DNA of 64,000 nucleotides, taken from NCBI GenBank assembly GCA_964019425.1, contig OZ025789.1:620001-684000 (forward strand), in the 5' to 3' direction. Below the pieces are notes generated by a model that was not told where the DNA came from, made no database searches, and saw nothing but the letters and a program-made list of their open reading frames with translations. Both the position numbers and the translations under genes were made by a program. The DNA is from Flectonema sp. DT1601. Taxonomy: Eukaryota; Euglenozoa; Diplonemea; Diplonemida; Diplonemidae. Shown piece by piece: positions 30,712 to 42,110 of the stretch (position 1 is the stretch's first letter; every line of letters starts with the position of its first letter).

Positions 30712-32832
30712 TTTATAAAGGTAATTTGCAAATAATTGGTCTGTAAAAAGCTGTGTTTACAATGTGAGATGCTACTGAGGAGAGCACCTTTCACCCCATT
30801 CTCTTTTACTTCTTTTTGCTCGTTCGTTCTCTGTTATGTGATTATACTTGTGATGCCTTCCTTTTATTAAAAAGAATAACAACTTATAGCTTATGTTTAG
30901 ATCGTTGTGGAACAGACATATTTTTTTTGATTTTCTTTTTTTTTTCACCCCTTCACATACAGAAAACATGACATCTCAAAATCTCTCCCCTTCAACACAA
31001 TTAGAGTTGGGGGGGGGCGAATTTTGGTGTTATATAACGGCTTAAAAACCTTTTTTTTTTTTTTTTTTTTAATTTTTTTTTAAATATATTTTTGTTTGCA
31101 ATAAATTAGTCCCGTGAATGTCTTAAGTGTAATTTTTTTTTTTTTTTTTAAACTTAATCACTGCAACTCTTCAACACAAAAATTTGTGGCAATGCAACGC
31201 AATGCAATCAACAACGAGGGATAAAGAATCGCTTTTTTCATAGCGACTTATTTTCGTAAAAAAAAAAAATATATCTCTCTGTTTGTTTGATTAAAGTGAC
31301 GAGATCTTCTTCTTTTTTTTTCTTCTTTTTTTTCTTCTTAGGAATGATGTCCTGTACAGGAATAAAACTGAATTGCTTAAAATAGGGTGAAGGTCCACTC
31401 TTATTTTTTTTTTTTAAAAAATGTTTCAACGCAAGAAAGCTTATATTCCTTATGTCTGGCATCCTTAAAAAATACCCTAAGTTTGTTGATTAACGAAATC
31501 GCTTTTTATGTTTAAATAACCTGATGGAGTGACGAGGTCACTTTCTCTGTGGTTTTTCCGTAAAAGTGCAAACAACCCCCTCCCTTACAATACTTTTATA
31601 TTTATATCATTATATAGGTATGCTCAACCTTTTTTTTACAATTTCTTTTGCAAAAAAAAAAAAAAAAGTTTTTTTTTTTGTTATCGAAAAAACTCCTCAA
31701 ATGTTTTAAATCAATATAATCTTTTAATAGAGCGGCGAAAGTGCGTGTTTTCGTCTGCTTTTTTTGTGAGTCGAGGATGGAAGTTTTTTTTAAATACAAG
31801 TGGACGAGGTTTGAGTTCTTATTTTGGTAAACTGAAGTTATCTTTTGACTGGATTTTCTTTAGTCGGTACGAAAAAAAAAAAAAAAGAGAACGACAGTCG
31901 CACCTTTCCTGCGATGCACGGGCTGACAAACAACAATAATAGCTCAAGGCAGGTCTTTGACAACTAGCCAGCAACACGTCTTCAAGACATTTGTGAATTT
32001 CTTTATCAATAATGAACAAGAGAAGGCAATTAAACGGTTTGTGCATATTCGAAATTAATTATTGATTTTTCGGATTGCTTTCTATCATTACGCTGATTAC
32101 TTGCTTTTTTTTTTTCTTGTTTCTGTTTTTTTTCGATTCGGTTATTGATCGCAGCAAACATTCATGACCATCACAACAACGCACTGTTTCTGTTGAGCAA
32201 CTGTTATTTTATTTATTTATTTTTTTTCTGTTTAAAGATTAGTACTGAAAGGAGGTGTGTCCAATTATTTCTAGTGGAGCCGACAGACGAGACTAACTGG
32301 TATGGTGCCTTATGGCAACTTTATTGGAAGATTTTTTTTCTCGTATGTTCTGAAGAGTTATCTTCGTAAGCGCGTCTTTTACGTGTTGTTTTCCTTTGAT
32401 GAGAGTTATTTTTAATAAAAAAAAAAAAAAAAAAAAAAATCACAATTTTGGTTTGGGAACCTTGGTTCTCTTTCCTTAACTGAAGATAAATTCTTCATAC
32501 AGGCTTCGTCTTATGGCGGTGAAAGCCTTCATAGTAGCGAATAAATTCTCTTTTTTTTTTTTTTAAATACCCACTCAGACGTGATGCCGAAGATACTGTC
32601 TTCGTGTCAGAGGTTTGTCAGCGCTTTATGGCAGTGACATCTTTATTCACTTTTTTATGTTTTTTTTTCTTTCAAATTTTGGTTATTAATTTTTTTATTA
32701 ATACCTAAAGTTTGTTACTGTTTTTTTTACATTATCATATTTTTTCACTTACTTTTTATTAAATTATTTCATTATTTCTTTTGTTTTTTTTTCTTCTTTT
32801 TTGTTGAGATGTCGTTGCAGTTAAAAAATGTG

Positions 32833-32867
<35 letters not shown>

Positions 32868-35790
32868 TTCCCGAAAATTAAACTATTATTTGTTTGTTTA
32901 TTTAATTTCTTTCAAAAAAAAAAAAGGGGGTGATTTCACCTTTATTTTTCGCAAGTAAAAAGTTTCATTGAGGGGAATATTTTCTTTATGTGAGATAACA
33001 AGCAACTGGTGTTAAGTCAACAGGTTCAGTTTTCATTTTAAATTAAATTATTATTTATTGATTTAATATTTATTTATTCTTTTTTTTTTTCTATTCAGTA
33101 TGGAGGGAGCATTCACTAGCTGATGCTAGTCTGTGACTGGTTGGCGTCCTTAAAACAAACCATCAGCTTTCCGTGCTAATCCGAAGGAGAAGGGGGAGAA
33201 AAAAAAAAAAAAGAAATACATTTTTCACGTTCCGCTTCCCATTTTCTGGTAGTATTTCTTTCTTATTTTTTCTTTTACAAAAAGTGTGGCCTTTTTTTTT
33301 TTTCATTAATTTTTTTTCGGATAAAAAATAAACCTGGAAGACAGAGCAGATTGCAGCTGTTTTTTTGCATATACTAGTAATGCTCTGTAATCTCTCAAAA
33401 TTAAAAAAAAAGACTACAAAATTCATGTTTCTTTTTTCGTGTGTGTTTCATACTTGTTGTTATTGAAGAAATAAGGAAAAAAAAAAAAAAAAAAAGAGAA
33501 GTTAACCGAGAGGGATAAGATATTCCTTCATCTCTTAGTGAGTAATTCACGAGTCCTATTTGGTAAGGAATTGAGTTGTGTTCTAAACGTAGTGGGTTTT
33601 ATTTCTTTCCTTGATATTAGCAACGGCATAAGCCTTTTTATCTTTCCATTTATATTTTTTTTTGTCTTTTTGCTGGTGCTCAACAGAATAGAACCTTAAT
33701 TTTTTTCTATTGTATGCTGGGGGGGGAGGAGGATGTAGCTAGGTACCGTGAGTTAACTTAGATGTTAATATTTTATTTACTTTTTTTTTTTTTTTTTCCT
33801 TTTTCTGAGGAAATTTTTAATATGGATGACAAACACCCAAACCCCACACTGCAATGGGGCACTCAATCCCCATGTTCGATAGATACTATCGAAAGCAACA
33901 CCGTCTAGTCTTTTTGCTAATTCAGTTTTTAGTATGAAGTTCAGTTTTGTACTTTACTAACAACATTACAACTTAAGAGACCAAAAGTCGGATGATTTGC
34001 GAATTTTTTTCTCTTTGTGCGACATTTAACAAACACGCGTATGTTGTTTATCTGCTTTTTTTTGAGTTAGTAATTAAACGACAAGTTTATAACATTTTTG
34101 CGACAAACATAAGTCAGCGTATTCATTTTATTTGATTCTTTTTTGTTTTAAAGAATTTATGTGAAAAAAGTTTGACACAAATTTAAGCCTTTTATAATTA
34201 TTTATATATATTTTTGATGTGTTGAGGAATACATCATCGAGTGCTGTTTGTTTAATTATCATCCAGAGAAATTCGCCTCACCTTTTTTTTTTTTTTTTTT
34301 TCCCTGCGAATTTTCTTATGTGTGGAGTAGTTTAATTCTTCATTTTGTATTAGGAACCCTGTTTTTTTTATTATTATTATAATTTTACTGTTTTTTTTTT
34401 TAGTAGTCTGTATTTTATCAACCATTCCAGACAGAGTTCTGTAGCGTGCTTTGGCTGAGAGTCATTAACTCTCTCGCAGTGACGTATCTCCTTCGGAAAC
34501 TGAAAGGATCCTTTCTGTAATGACGAAAAAAAAAAAAAAAAAAAAGTTAAGTCCCTCAGCTCTGAAGGGATGATTAAAAATTAAAAAAAAAAAACTATGA
34601 ATGCTTTCCTCCTGGTTCGTAACCCGCATTCTTCACGCACAGTACTCTTTGGATGACTTCGGGGAAAGAAGCAACAAAAGGAAAAAAAAAAAAAAAAAAA
34701 GAAATGTCAGGGGTTTGTTTTTTTTTCCATTCCCTCTCTTTTTAGCCACCTGACAAAGTTGTGTGGTTTTGGTTTGCTTTTTTTTATTTTTTTTATATAA
34801 ATAGTTACTACAGTATTATATTTTCTCATAAAAAAAATCTCATGGTAAAAAAGGAAGAAAAGAAACGACACGATTTTATTATGTAATTCCAACTATCGAT
34901 TGAGCCAATTGCGAGTAGAACAAAATGAGGTCTGTTCAGTGACAGAACCTTGCGTTAGCAGTTTGGCTTAACAAACCTTTTTTTTTTTTTTTTTTTTTTT
35001 TTTTCCAAACAAAAGTATCCTCGTAAGGTATTGAAGAATTTCCTCCCAAAAATTATTTCATTACAAGGACGTTTATATTTTTTTTTTTGTACAGAGAGCA
35101 GCTTGATTAAAAGAAATCTTGCTAACGCTGCCTAGACGATTATGAATCGTCGTTTTTGCGGCCGAAGAGCAGTTGATATGCTAGACAAAACAAAACAAAC
35201 AAAAAATGAAGAACAGCACTAAACTCCTGTTAAAGCGAGTTTAGGACTTCCTCTGCAACTTTCTTTTTTTTTTTTTTTTCCCCCACTCTTTTCTTCCTGC
35301 TTATCTTTTTCTTGCAGGAATGCGGTGAACAGAGCAAGCACTGAAAACGTCTGCTTTCACTATTCGCTGTGGAGTTCTTTTAAAAAAAGAACCCCCTTTT
35401 TGAGCAGACTGCGTAGTCATGAGATATAATTTTGGATTTCAAAAAAAAAAAAAAAAAAAAAGTGACAAGCCACATTGATCTTTCACGGAGACCACACGAA
35501 AAAAAAAAAAGAAAAACAAACAAACAAAAATCGTAGAGAGCTCTTACCCTAGATACAACACCATAACCGTTCTTTGGGATCAAAATTCTGTTTTCTTCTT
35601 ATTTTATTATCAGTTTTCTAAATTTTAATATTAATGGTTCTAAAGATTTTCTCTTAAATCCCATCGGTCACCCAACCCCCCGTGTGTTATCCATTTCAAT
35701 TTTTGTTTATCGCGTACTTTACTTTTTTTTTTTTTTAAAAAAAAAACATTACTGAAAAACTTTCATTTTTATTTTATTTTATTTTTCAAG
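30204..35790. other. Long AT-rich region without recognisable genes
   Basis: About 5.6 kb, the largest empty stretch in the window. It is full of T and A runs (for example 30641-30711, 31051-31072, 32834-32864, 34981-35004), and short frames here encode Lys/Phe strings. I looked for tRNA arms, rRNA, snRNA signatures and the repeats seen elsewhere and found none. Local GC-richer islands (about 34430-34520, 35120-35170, 35220-35340) hold short hairpins (for example TTCCTGC/GCAGGAA around 35294-35321) but nothing I can name. It could hold non-coding RNAs or a transcription start/stop region. Confidence 0.45.
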
Positions 35791-35866
35791 TCAGGTGTCC
35801 ACAGGAAACTGTGATTAAAGAAAAGTTATTCGGAGGTACTGCTATGACTTACAGTAGGAGAAAGTG

Positions 35867-36955
35867 ATGGGGGGAAAAGCAAGCAAGACTAATGAAGGTT
35901 ACGAGAAGGAGATAGTACCACGAGCTGAATCCTCAAAAGATAAAGCGAGTGAGGTTATCGATCAAATGAGACGACAGCTTCTGAGATCATTAGTAGCAAA
36001 AGGTCAACACAAAGTTAAAGAAGCCGTTGAGAATCTTGTCGGGGCTTTAGAACGATCAAAAGCTGTTTATGGTTTTGGACATCCGCAAACTGCAAAAATC
36101 ATGTTCGACCTTTCCATAGCACTCGTTCAAATGAACTGCATGCCTGAAGCGGTACTCTCTCTTCGTGAGTGTACTCAAATATTTAAATCACTCAGAGCTG
36201 TTGATTATATGATTGCGGAAAGTAGTGAAGGAAACAAGAGTAGTTTATCATCATCAACACCAGTTCTCTTATCCGAAAAAGATCCTCGAATGCTCTACAC
36301 TCCTGCACTATCTCATAAGATTCACACTGAGGCATCCCTCAACTTGGCTCAAATATTAATGGAAATCGGACACGAGAAATCTGGTGATGAGCGAAGAGAG
36401 AACTTTGAAGAAGCTGTTGGTCATTTGATATCAGGAATAGGACTCAGAAAAGACATCATTGCGAGATCTGAAGTATCTAAATCATCACCCGCTGAAGAGA
36501 TAAAACTTTTACGAGAATGTAACGTCATATTAGGAGAAGGGTTTGTCAGCCCTGAACACTTGGGTTATAAACGACGGAAATCTGATCCAACTCCTGGTGG
36601 AAAACGGAATAAGTTTAAAAGTGTAAAGCAGCGATTGCGATTAATGAGATCTCATACTCCCAGTTCCCCACAACTTATTAGTAGTCCTAAAGTAGGTTTT
36701 GAGAAACCTCCTCCAGTACAGAAGTTATTAAGACATCGAATTAGTAACGTAGCATTTGATACAAATCGAATAAGGCCTCTCACAGATTGGTCTGATGAGT
36801 TGTCACCAACTTCGGGAGAACTACAACCAACTTCTGATGTTGAGAAATTAGGAAAACTCCTTCTTCCTTCAATCATTAGAAAGTCTTCATCAGTAAGTGA
36901 TGGAACTCCTTCAGAGTCACCTCCTCCATCGGAAGACAACCACCTTCCACCCTGA
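35867..36955 (+). CDS. Helical-repeat (TPR-like) protein, probably N-myristoylated
   Basis: 362 residues from ATG 35867 (the preceding GTG is unlikely). The N-terminus MGGKASKT has Gly2 and Ser6, fitting an N-myristoylation signal, so membrane anchoring is likely. Residues about 25-200 form amphipathic helix pairs of TPR character (EAVENLVGALERSKAVYG, then TAKIMFDLSIALVQMNCMPE, then HTEASLNLAQILMEIGHE), with a Ser-rich insert. The C-terminal 140 residues are disordered, basic, then Pro/Ser-rich. I do not recognise a specific family. Several acceptor-like AGs lie 62-76 nt upstream (35790-35804). No intron. Confidence 0.72.
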   Translation: MGGKASKTNEGYEKEIVPRAESSKDKASEVIDQMRRQLLRSLVAKGQHKVKEAVENLVGALERSKAVYGFGHPQTAKIMFDLSIALVQMNCMPEAVLSLRECTQIFKSLRAVDYMIAESSEGNKSSLSSSTPVLLSEKDPRMLYTPALSHKIHTEASLNLAQILMEIGHEKSGDERRENFEEAVGHLISGIGLRKDIIARSEVSKSSPAEEIKLLRECNVILGEGFVSPEHLGYKRRKSDPTPGGKRNKFKSVKQRLRLMRSHTPSSPQLISSPKVGFEKPPPVQKLLRHRISNVAFDTNRIRPLTDWSDELSPTSGELQPTSDVEKLGKLLLPSIIRKSSSVSDGTPSESPPPSEDNHLPP

Positions 36956-37232
36956 AAAACCCAACCCAAATCCATTCCTCAATACTGTCTTCTGACATGG
37001 GCCTCTTGATTGCAACATCTTTTTTATATAATTCTTATGATGTGGTAGGGCGGCATTTGTTTGTTGCCGCCGCATGGAGATCAAAGTTGTGTTTAATAAG
37101 TATTCTTTCTGTCATTACACCCAGGCAATACCATCTTCTTACGGAGATGTAGCGTTAGCCGTGTGAAACCATTTATAATGTTTGTGTGTCTTCTTGTGTT
37201 GATGTTACTTTATTATATAACAGTCGGGGATT

Positions 37233-38093
37233 ATGAATAAAGCGATGAGAGGAATCCCTGGAAGTCGAATCAGGGACTTCACTCAAATAGTAATATACAC
37301 TGGAGGTGTACTGAACTACATGTTGGTGGTTAATCAGGCCATGAGACTGTTGAGAGTGGGGGGAAAATCTAGAAAATTAGTCGTCCTGATAGGATTACTT
37401 TCTATTGGACTTGCACATGCTTGTCGTGAAGCTCTTCGAAGGATGCGAGAGGTTGAAATCTCAAAACTTGAGAATGCAATTGGGTTCAAAGGAGATATTA
37501 TAGCTGCGAATATTAATTCGTATTTTCCTGCTCTTCAACCCCTTGATCAAAACAGATGGATGTCACTTACTAATAATAAAATATTCGACATCTGCGCGAA
37601 CAACTTCACCGATCCCAAAAATATCTCCAAACTATCATCCGCAGACAATGAAAAAACAAGGTTTCTTCGTGACGCTAATGCAACGCATTTGTTTACAGTC
37701 ACAGAAGGTGTTCCTTTGAATATCTACAGCGAGGTGCATCAGTTCTCATATTCCTCTGTAAAATCATCACTGCGAGACCTAATAAAACATTTATGTACAG
37801 CGACTGGTCCTATTTCACCACAGACAGTTAGGATAGTTGTTAATACATACACAGACACTCTTGTATCTGTTGATTCTGAATCCTCTTATGTCAGAACTGC
37901 AGACAACTTGTCGACTGACGTTAAGGGTCTCGGCTCTTGCCTTTTTCTAATGTGTACAAATGTACACTACAGTGGTGATAATACTCTCTTAGTATCGAGA
38001 TGTGCCCCGAGTAGGTTCTCAAAGTTGGTTATCGACATGTTAGCAGGCAGCATTGACGTACCTGAAATAAAAAGAAGAATTGAAGTACTGTAG
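37233..38093 (+). CDS. Protein of unknown function with N-terminal hydrophobic segment
   Basis: 286 residues. The N-terminal 65 residues contain two moderately hydrophobic stretches (about 16-34 and 48-62) separated by a basic loop, suggesting a hairpin or single anchor. The rest is soluble-looking, with mixed helices and strands and no motif I recognise. Codon use and context (acceptor-like ATAACAG nine nt before the ATG, intronless, same strand) match neighbouring genes, which supports it being real. It sits between a putative myristoylated protein and a membrane lipid enzyme, but this need not mean shared function. Confidence 0.65.
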   Translation: MNKAMRGIPGSRIRDFTQIVIYTGGVLNYMLVVNQAMRLLRVGGKSRKLVVLIGLLSIGLAHACREALRRMREVEISKLENAIGFKGDIIAANINSYFPALQPLDQNRWMSLTNNKIFDICANNFTDPKNISKLSSADNEKTRFLRDANATHLFTVTEGVPLNIYSEVHQFSYSSVKSSLRDLIKHLCTATGPISPQTVRIVVNTYTDTLVSVDSESSYVRTADNLSTDVKGLGSCLFLMCTNVHYSGDNTLLVSRCAPSRFSKLVIDMLAGSIDVPEIKRRIEVL

Positions 38094-38271
38094 GCACCAC
38101 GACCCCTATCTTTCGAGGGGAATTAATGTTAAAGATGACAGGTCTGATGTTTCCACCGATTTATCAGATTTTCTGTCACATAGAATAGTCTTATTAAACA
38201 CAAAAATTGTTAGTTGAATTGCGATTGTTAATTATTTATCTTTTTAACACAACAGGAATACAGTATATTAA

Positions 38272-39384
38272 ATGGGATCTGGTTCCCCAGGATGCTCTGT
38301 CCTAGTCCGTACATGGGTGAAGGAGAATGTTGTAGGAGCACTCGCTCTGGCGGTGATATTTTCATTGGCGGTGTTGTATGCTAAGTTTTGTTACATGGAA
38401 CCTGATGAGGAGATAATGAGATGGATAAAAAAACAAACCGTGAACGATGGCAACACTACAGAAATGATGATTACTCGACTTCCTTCAAAGTATCGAATGT
38501 TGAATCCGTTTTTGTTGTTTGTCGATTACCCCCTTTGTAGATTTGTTACTTTTGATTTGAAACTGAAAGACGTTCCGGGAGTATCAGCAAACCTAGTATC
38601 ACTAGTCCATCCTTTGGTAGCAGTCTTAGCATCGATTACAATTATAAGAGCTGCTTACCCTCCAAGAAGTCGACCAGACTCAGAATCAACTGAGCTTCCG
38701 TTAGTAACAAAAGATTCATCACAATCGTTAGTTGTCCCAGCTGAACCAAATTTCTTTTTAGTTAAGTTGGCAGCTTTCTTATTTACTCTTCGGAATACCT
38801 TAGATACTCTTGATGGAGTGTTAGCGAGAGCTCAACAATCAAAAACTTTATCAACGAAAGTTGGTTTCAACGGACATCTACTTGACGTTGTTACTGACAT
38901 GGCAGGTGTCACCTGCTTTGGAGTTTGTATTTGGTATCATTTTTACTTGTTAAAAAGTCGTGTTGAACGGCATAGTTTTCCAGGTGTTCGGGAAGCAGTT
39001 TCAAAATTAATATCGATGGGACTATCACCTGTTGCTGTCTCTCGTATAATGGTCTTCGGAGGACTCGCAATGATAGGTATGACTGGCATGTCTTGGGAAA
39101 CAACGATGCTTAAAATGCAAATTTTCTTTGATGAAACCAGCAACCCTGCGATTCAAGCAGTGGAGCGAACACCTCCTGTTCAAATTTGCTACCTTCTCTG
39201 GTCTTTAACTTGCAGTGATACTTTATTTACGTATCTCACTGTAGCTCTCATGTGTGGTGTTGCACATGATTGGTTGCTTATACTTGCTGTTTATGGTTGG
39301 TCGTGGTTAGTTATTCTTACCTTGTATTCTGTATATACTACGAGGTGGATAGGAAACCTTCCTGAGTTACAGGGTGCACTCTAA
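38272..39384 (+). CDS. CDP-alcohol phosphatidyltransferase family enzyme
   Basis: 370 residues, polytopic (about 6-7 membrane helices). It carries the family signature: Asp178-xx-Asp181-Gly182-xx-Ala185-Arg186, then Gly201-xxx-Asp205-xxx-Asp209. This is the metal and CDP-alcohol site of enzymes that make phosphatidylethanolamine, -choline, -inositol and related lipids. Usually 8-9 residues separate AR from G; here there are 14. The short size and a long region before the motif (1-177, with an insert at about 130-160) recall ceramide phosphoethanolamine synthase-like members, but the acceptor lipid cannot be read from sequence. N-terminal MGSGS with Cys8 might be acylated. Acceptor-like ACACAACAG lies 16 nt before the ATG. 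Confidence 0.82.
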   Translation: MGSGSPGCSVLVRTWVKENVVGALALAVIFSLAVLYAKFCYMEPDEEIMRWIKKQTVNDGNTTEMMITRLPSKYRMLNPFLLFVDYPLCRFVTFDLKLKDVPGVSANLVSLVHPLVAVLASITIIRAAYPPRSRPDSESTELPLVTKDSSQSLVVPAEPNFFLVKLAAFLFTLRNTLDTLDGVLARAQQSKTLSTKVGFNGHLLDVVTDMAGVTCFGVCIWYHFYLLKSRVERHSFPGVREAVSKLISMGLSPVAVSRIMVFGGLAMIGMTGMSWETTMLKMQIFFDETSNPAIQAVERTPPVQICYLLWSLTCSDTLFTYLTVALMCGVAHDWLLILAVYGWSWLVILTLYSVYTTRWIGNLPELQGAL

Positions 39385-39499
39385 TTCATCTCTTTTTTTT
39401 TTTTTTTTTTTTTTTTTGATTATTATGACGTAATTTTTTTTTTTTTAATACAAAAATCTGTGGGGGGAAAAAACAAAAAAAAAAAAAAAGTGTTAAACC

Positions 39500-39680
39500 A
39501 GCTCCGTTAACGACGTGCTAATCGCTCGTCAAAGCTGCGTCTGCTGGGCAATCGAACTAACCATCTAGTAGCTGGATCACTCCGAAGGAAGTTTCCCTCG
39601 CTCGATAGCTGGAACCATAAAGGAGTTACGCCAAGTAAGGCGAATGATTGAAGGCATTGGGGATATCGTTTCGCCAAGCA
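39500..39680 (+). pseudogene. Fragment of a nuclear large-subunit (28S) rRNA gene
   Basis: CCATCTAGTAGCTGG (39561-39575), TCACTCCGAAG (39577-39587), GTTTCCCTC (39591-39599), GATAGCTGG (39604-39612) and GCGAATGATTGAAGGC (39640-39655) reproduce, in order, the very conserved LSU rRNA segment around CCATCTAGTAGCTGGTTCCC, TCCGAAGTTTCCCTC, GATAGCTGG and GCGAATGATT of eukaryotes. Upstream, GACGTGC..AATCG..CGTC also fits. Small insertions (an extra GAAG, an extra CGCT) and changes, plus flanking A/T runs and no further rRNA on either side, indicate a displaced, decayed fragment and not a working rRNA gene. Confidence 0.8.
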
Positions 39681-39867
39681 TAGTTGTTTTTTCATTCTAC
39701 TTTTTTTTTTTTTTTTCTTTAACTTTTCTTTTTTAGCTTTTTAACTACAGTCCTGTCTAATAATGTCACAATGAAGGAAAAAAAGTAGGAAAAAAAAAAA
39801 ACTTAAATTCGTTGCATTGACAGCGAGTATGCCAATTTTTTTTTTTTTTTTTTGATAGTACAAACTT

Positions 39868-39972
39868 TTGTTTGTGCACGAAACCGTGAACCGACTTAAA
39901 CTGATAAAGCTAAAGGAGGTTTACGTGTGCTGCCAACATTCTTTTTCGTTCTTACAATACTTGTTAAATGCA
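39868..39972. repeat. Dispersed repeat B, copy 2
   Basis: Matches 12920-13027 through about 105 bp (ACCGTGAACC, AGCTAAAGGAGGTTTACG, TTTTTCGTTCTTACAA, TACTTGTTAA). The two copies differ by single bases and short A/T length changes. Function unknown. Confidence 0.6.
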
Positions 39973-40931
39973 GAGTCTTCATCCAAGGAAGAGAACATTT
40001 TGGAATGAAACGTTTAGGTTTCACAACCATTACAGGGATGTCAGCCAGATGACTATCATTGCGGCTTCTCTGAATAGAGATAGCATAGGAAATCTATGAT
40101 TACGATGGTGGGGTTGATTCTTTTTTCTAACATTTTTATCTCCCCGACTGCCACCTTTTTCTTTTTTTATATATTTTGAGAACCGCACCAATGAGAATCT
40201 CTAATCGGCTCAGAATATCGCTGTTTGTCTTCGCACAATCTAAACATGAAAAAGCAGTCAAACTGCACATAGTAGAACGGACTCACTTGCCCAAGCCTTC
40301 TGTTTTTTTTTGTACAGGCTTAGTAGTCTTACATTATATTATTTTTGATAACTGAAGGGAAACAGCTACTGTCTTTTTAATAAAGTCTAATCTTCTAACT
40401 GACTTAAGTAAGCTTATTCTCATAGGTGTGGAGATCATTGTGTTATTTGTGGTTTTTTCTGATTTGAGTTGTTGTTGTTGTTGTTTTTTTTTTTTTTTTT
40501 TTTTTTTGATTCTGAAAAAGGGGAAAAAAAAAAAAAGGAGGGAAAAGAAAAAAAAAAAAAGGGAAAAAAAGTTGTCTAAAAATGCCCACTGGGGTACTTT
40601 AGTTTGCTGTCACAACAGTGCAGCGTTTTTTCGTTTTTTTTTTTGTTTTGTTCTTGCAGTTATTGTTCATCAGATTTTCTTCTTTTTTTTTTCTGCTTTC
40701 CTCGGACACGATCCCCTGTTGTTGGTGAAATGCTGTTTCTGATTATTATATTCTGCTAATTTTGCTTTTTTCATTTTTATACGACAGGAATCCATTACCT
40801 CCGCAATGGGAATGGAATTCCACAATAAATAAATCTACTGAATACAGATGACGATAAGAGGTGTGAGTATCGAGTCATCATAGTCATTGTTTTTGGAGTA
40901 GTTTAAATTTATTATTTAACAGAAACATAAG

Positions 40932-41789
40932 ATGATGAGATCCTTGTTAGTGTTGTTTTCACTTTTTTCATCCTCAGCTGGAGACATTATCCGACTCTGG
41001 CCAGGTGTATCTCCAGGGGATGTGCCTGGAGAGTTCGGTCCTGAAGTTACAGTTAACCAGAGAGTGTATAACGTATCAACTCCGACATATGAAACTTATT
41101 TAAACAAGTCTGGTCATGGAGGAGGAATTGTAATCGCTCCTGGTGGAGGTTACGAACACTTAGCTATTGTAAAGGAAGGAAGTGATGTAGCAGCGTGGTT
41201 AAACAAATTAGGATTTCACGCATTCGTTCTAAAATATAGGGTCCCTCCTCGCCCGCCTGTAGAAGGGATGCCAGTCCACTGGGCACCACTGGAAGACGCA
41301 CAAAGAGCGATGGGTTTGGTTAGAGAGAGTGCTGAAGAATATGGTCTTAATGCTTCCAGATTAGGGTTTATGGGATTCAGTGCAGGAGGTCACCTTACAG
41401 CTCACATCTCAACCAACTGGCAACATCGTATTTACAAACCAAACTCATCTGCTGACTACAAACACTGCAGACCTGACTTTTCAGTTTTAAATTACCCTTG
41501 GGAAATAGTGTCTAAGAATCTTACTGTTGTCGCGCCGGAACTTATTTCTGGTGTCGGCCCTTCTCAGCCACCTGCGTTTTTCAGTCAAGCGATGGATGAC
41601 CCGACAGCTCCGTGTGAGAATTCACTCGTGTTCATGACGCAAATGAAGATTAGGAAATCACCACTTTCTGAACTTCACCTGTGGCCTCATGGAGGACACG
41701 GCTATGGTCTTTGTACTGAAGATCTTGACGTCTGCACGTGGCCAGCCAGGGCTGAATTGTGGTTCCGTTCAAATGGCTGGATGGAGTGA
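40932..41789 (+). CDS. Secreted alpha/beta-hydrolase, BD-FAE/acetylxylan-esterase type
   Basis: 285 residues with a signal peptide (about 1-17, hydrophobic core LLVLFSLFSSSA). The hydrolase fold is recognisable: IAPGGGYEHLA (oxyanion-hole loop, about 69-79), LEDAQRAM before the nucleophile elbow GFSAGGHL (Ser150), an acid residue in MDDPTAP and the catalytic His in HGGHGYGL near the end. Such esterases and lipases (BD-FAE, acetylxylan esterase, bacterial lipase-like proteins) remove acetyl or feruloyl groups from plant or algal polysaccharides, fitting a phagotrophic or osmotrophic protist. It is intronless, and the family is mostly bacterial, so gene transfer is possible but not shown. Acceptor-like TTTAACAG lies nine nt before the ATG. 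Confidence 0.85.
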   Translation: MMRSLLVLFSLFSSSAGDIIRLWPGVSPGDVPGEFGPEVTVNQRVYNVSTPTYETYLNKSGHGGGIVIAPGGGYEHLAIVKEGSDVAAWLNKLGFHAFVLKYRVPPRPPVEGMPVHWAPLEDAQRAMGLVRESAEEYGLNASRLGFMGFSAGGHLTAHISTNWQHRIYKPNSSADYKHCRPDFSVLNYPWEIVSKNLTVVAPELISGVGPSQPPAFFSQAMDDPTAPCENSLVFMTQMKIRKSPLSELHLWPHGGHGYGLCTEDLDVCTWPARAELWFRSNGWME

Positions 41790-42110
41790 GGACAACAGTT
41801 CTTGTTCTTGGGGTTCACGACTTGTGTTAAGTAACCTACCCAACGTAAATAACCAATAACAAAACTAGCCAAACTAATGTATCGAAATGTGCGTACTTCT
41901 TGCATTACGATAACGTGGCGTGCGGACCCTATTTGTCAGCCCTGTCACTTTAATTTCGGCTTCTGATGTTCTCCTTTCTTATTATTTTCTATTGTTGACG
42001 ATGTTTTTTTATTATTTAATTACAACTCCCCTTTTACCAGTAAAAAACCATGTGATCCTACTATTTATTAAAAAAAAATATAATTTTTCCTTCAGAGTAC
42101 GTAATAAAAA

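Larger units (their letters stand above)
39385..40920. other. AT-rich spacer with an rRNA fragment and a dispersed repeat
   Basis: No protein gene is visible. It contains the LSU rRNA fragment (39500-39680), repeat B copy 2 (39868-39972), T runs (39393-39418, 39837-39853, 40481-40507) and A/G-rich runs (40524-40570). It ends in ATTTAACAG, with AG at 40921-40922. Confidence 0.5.
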
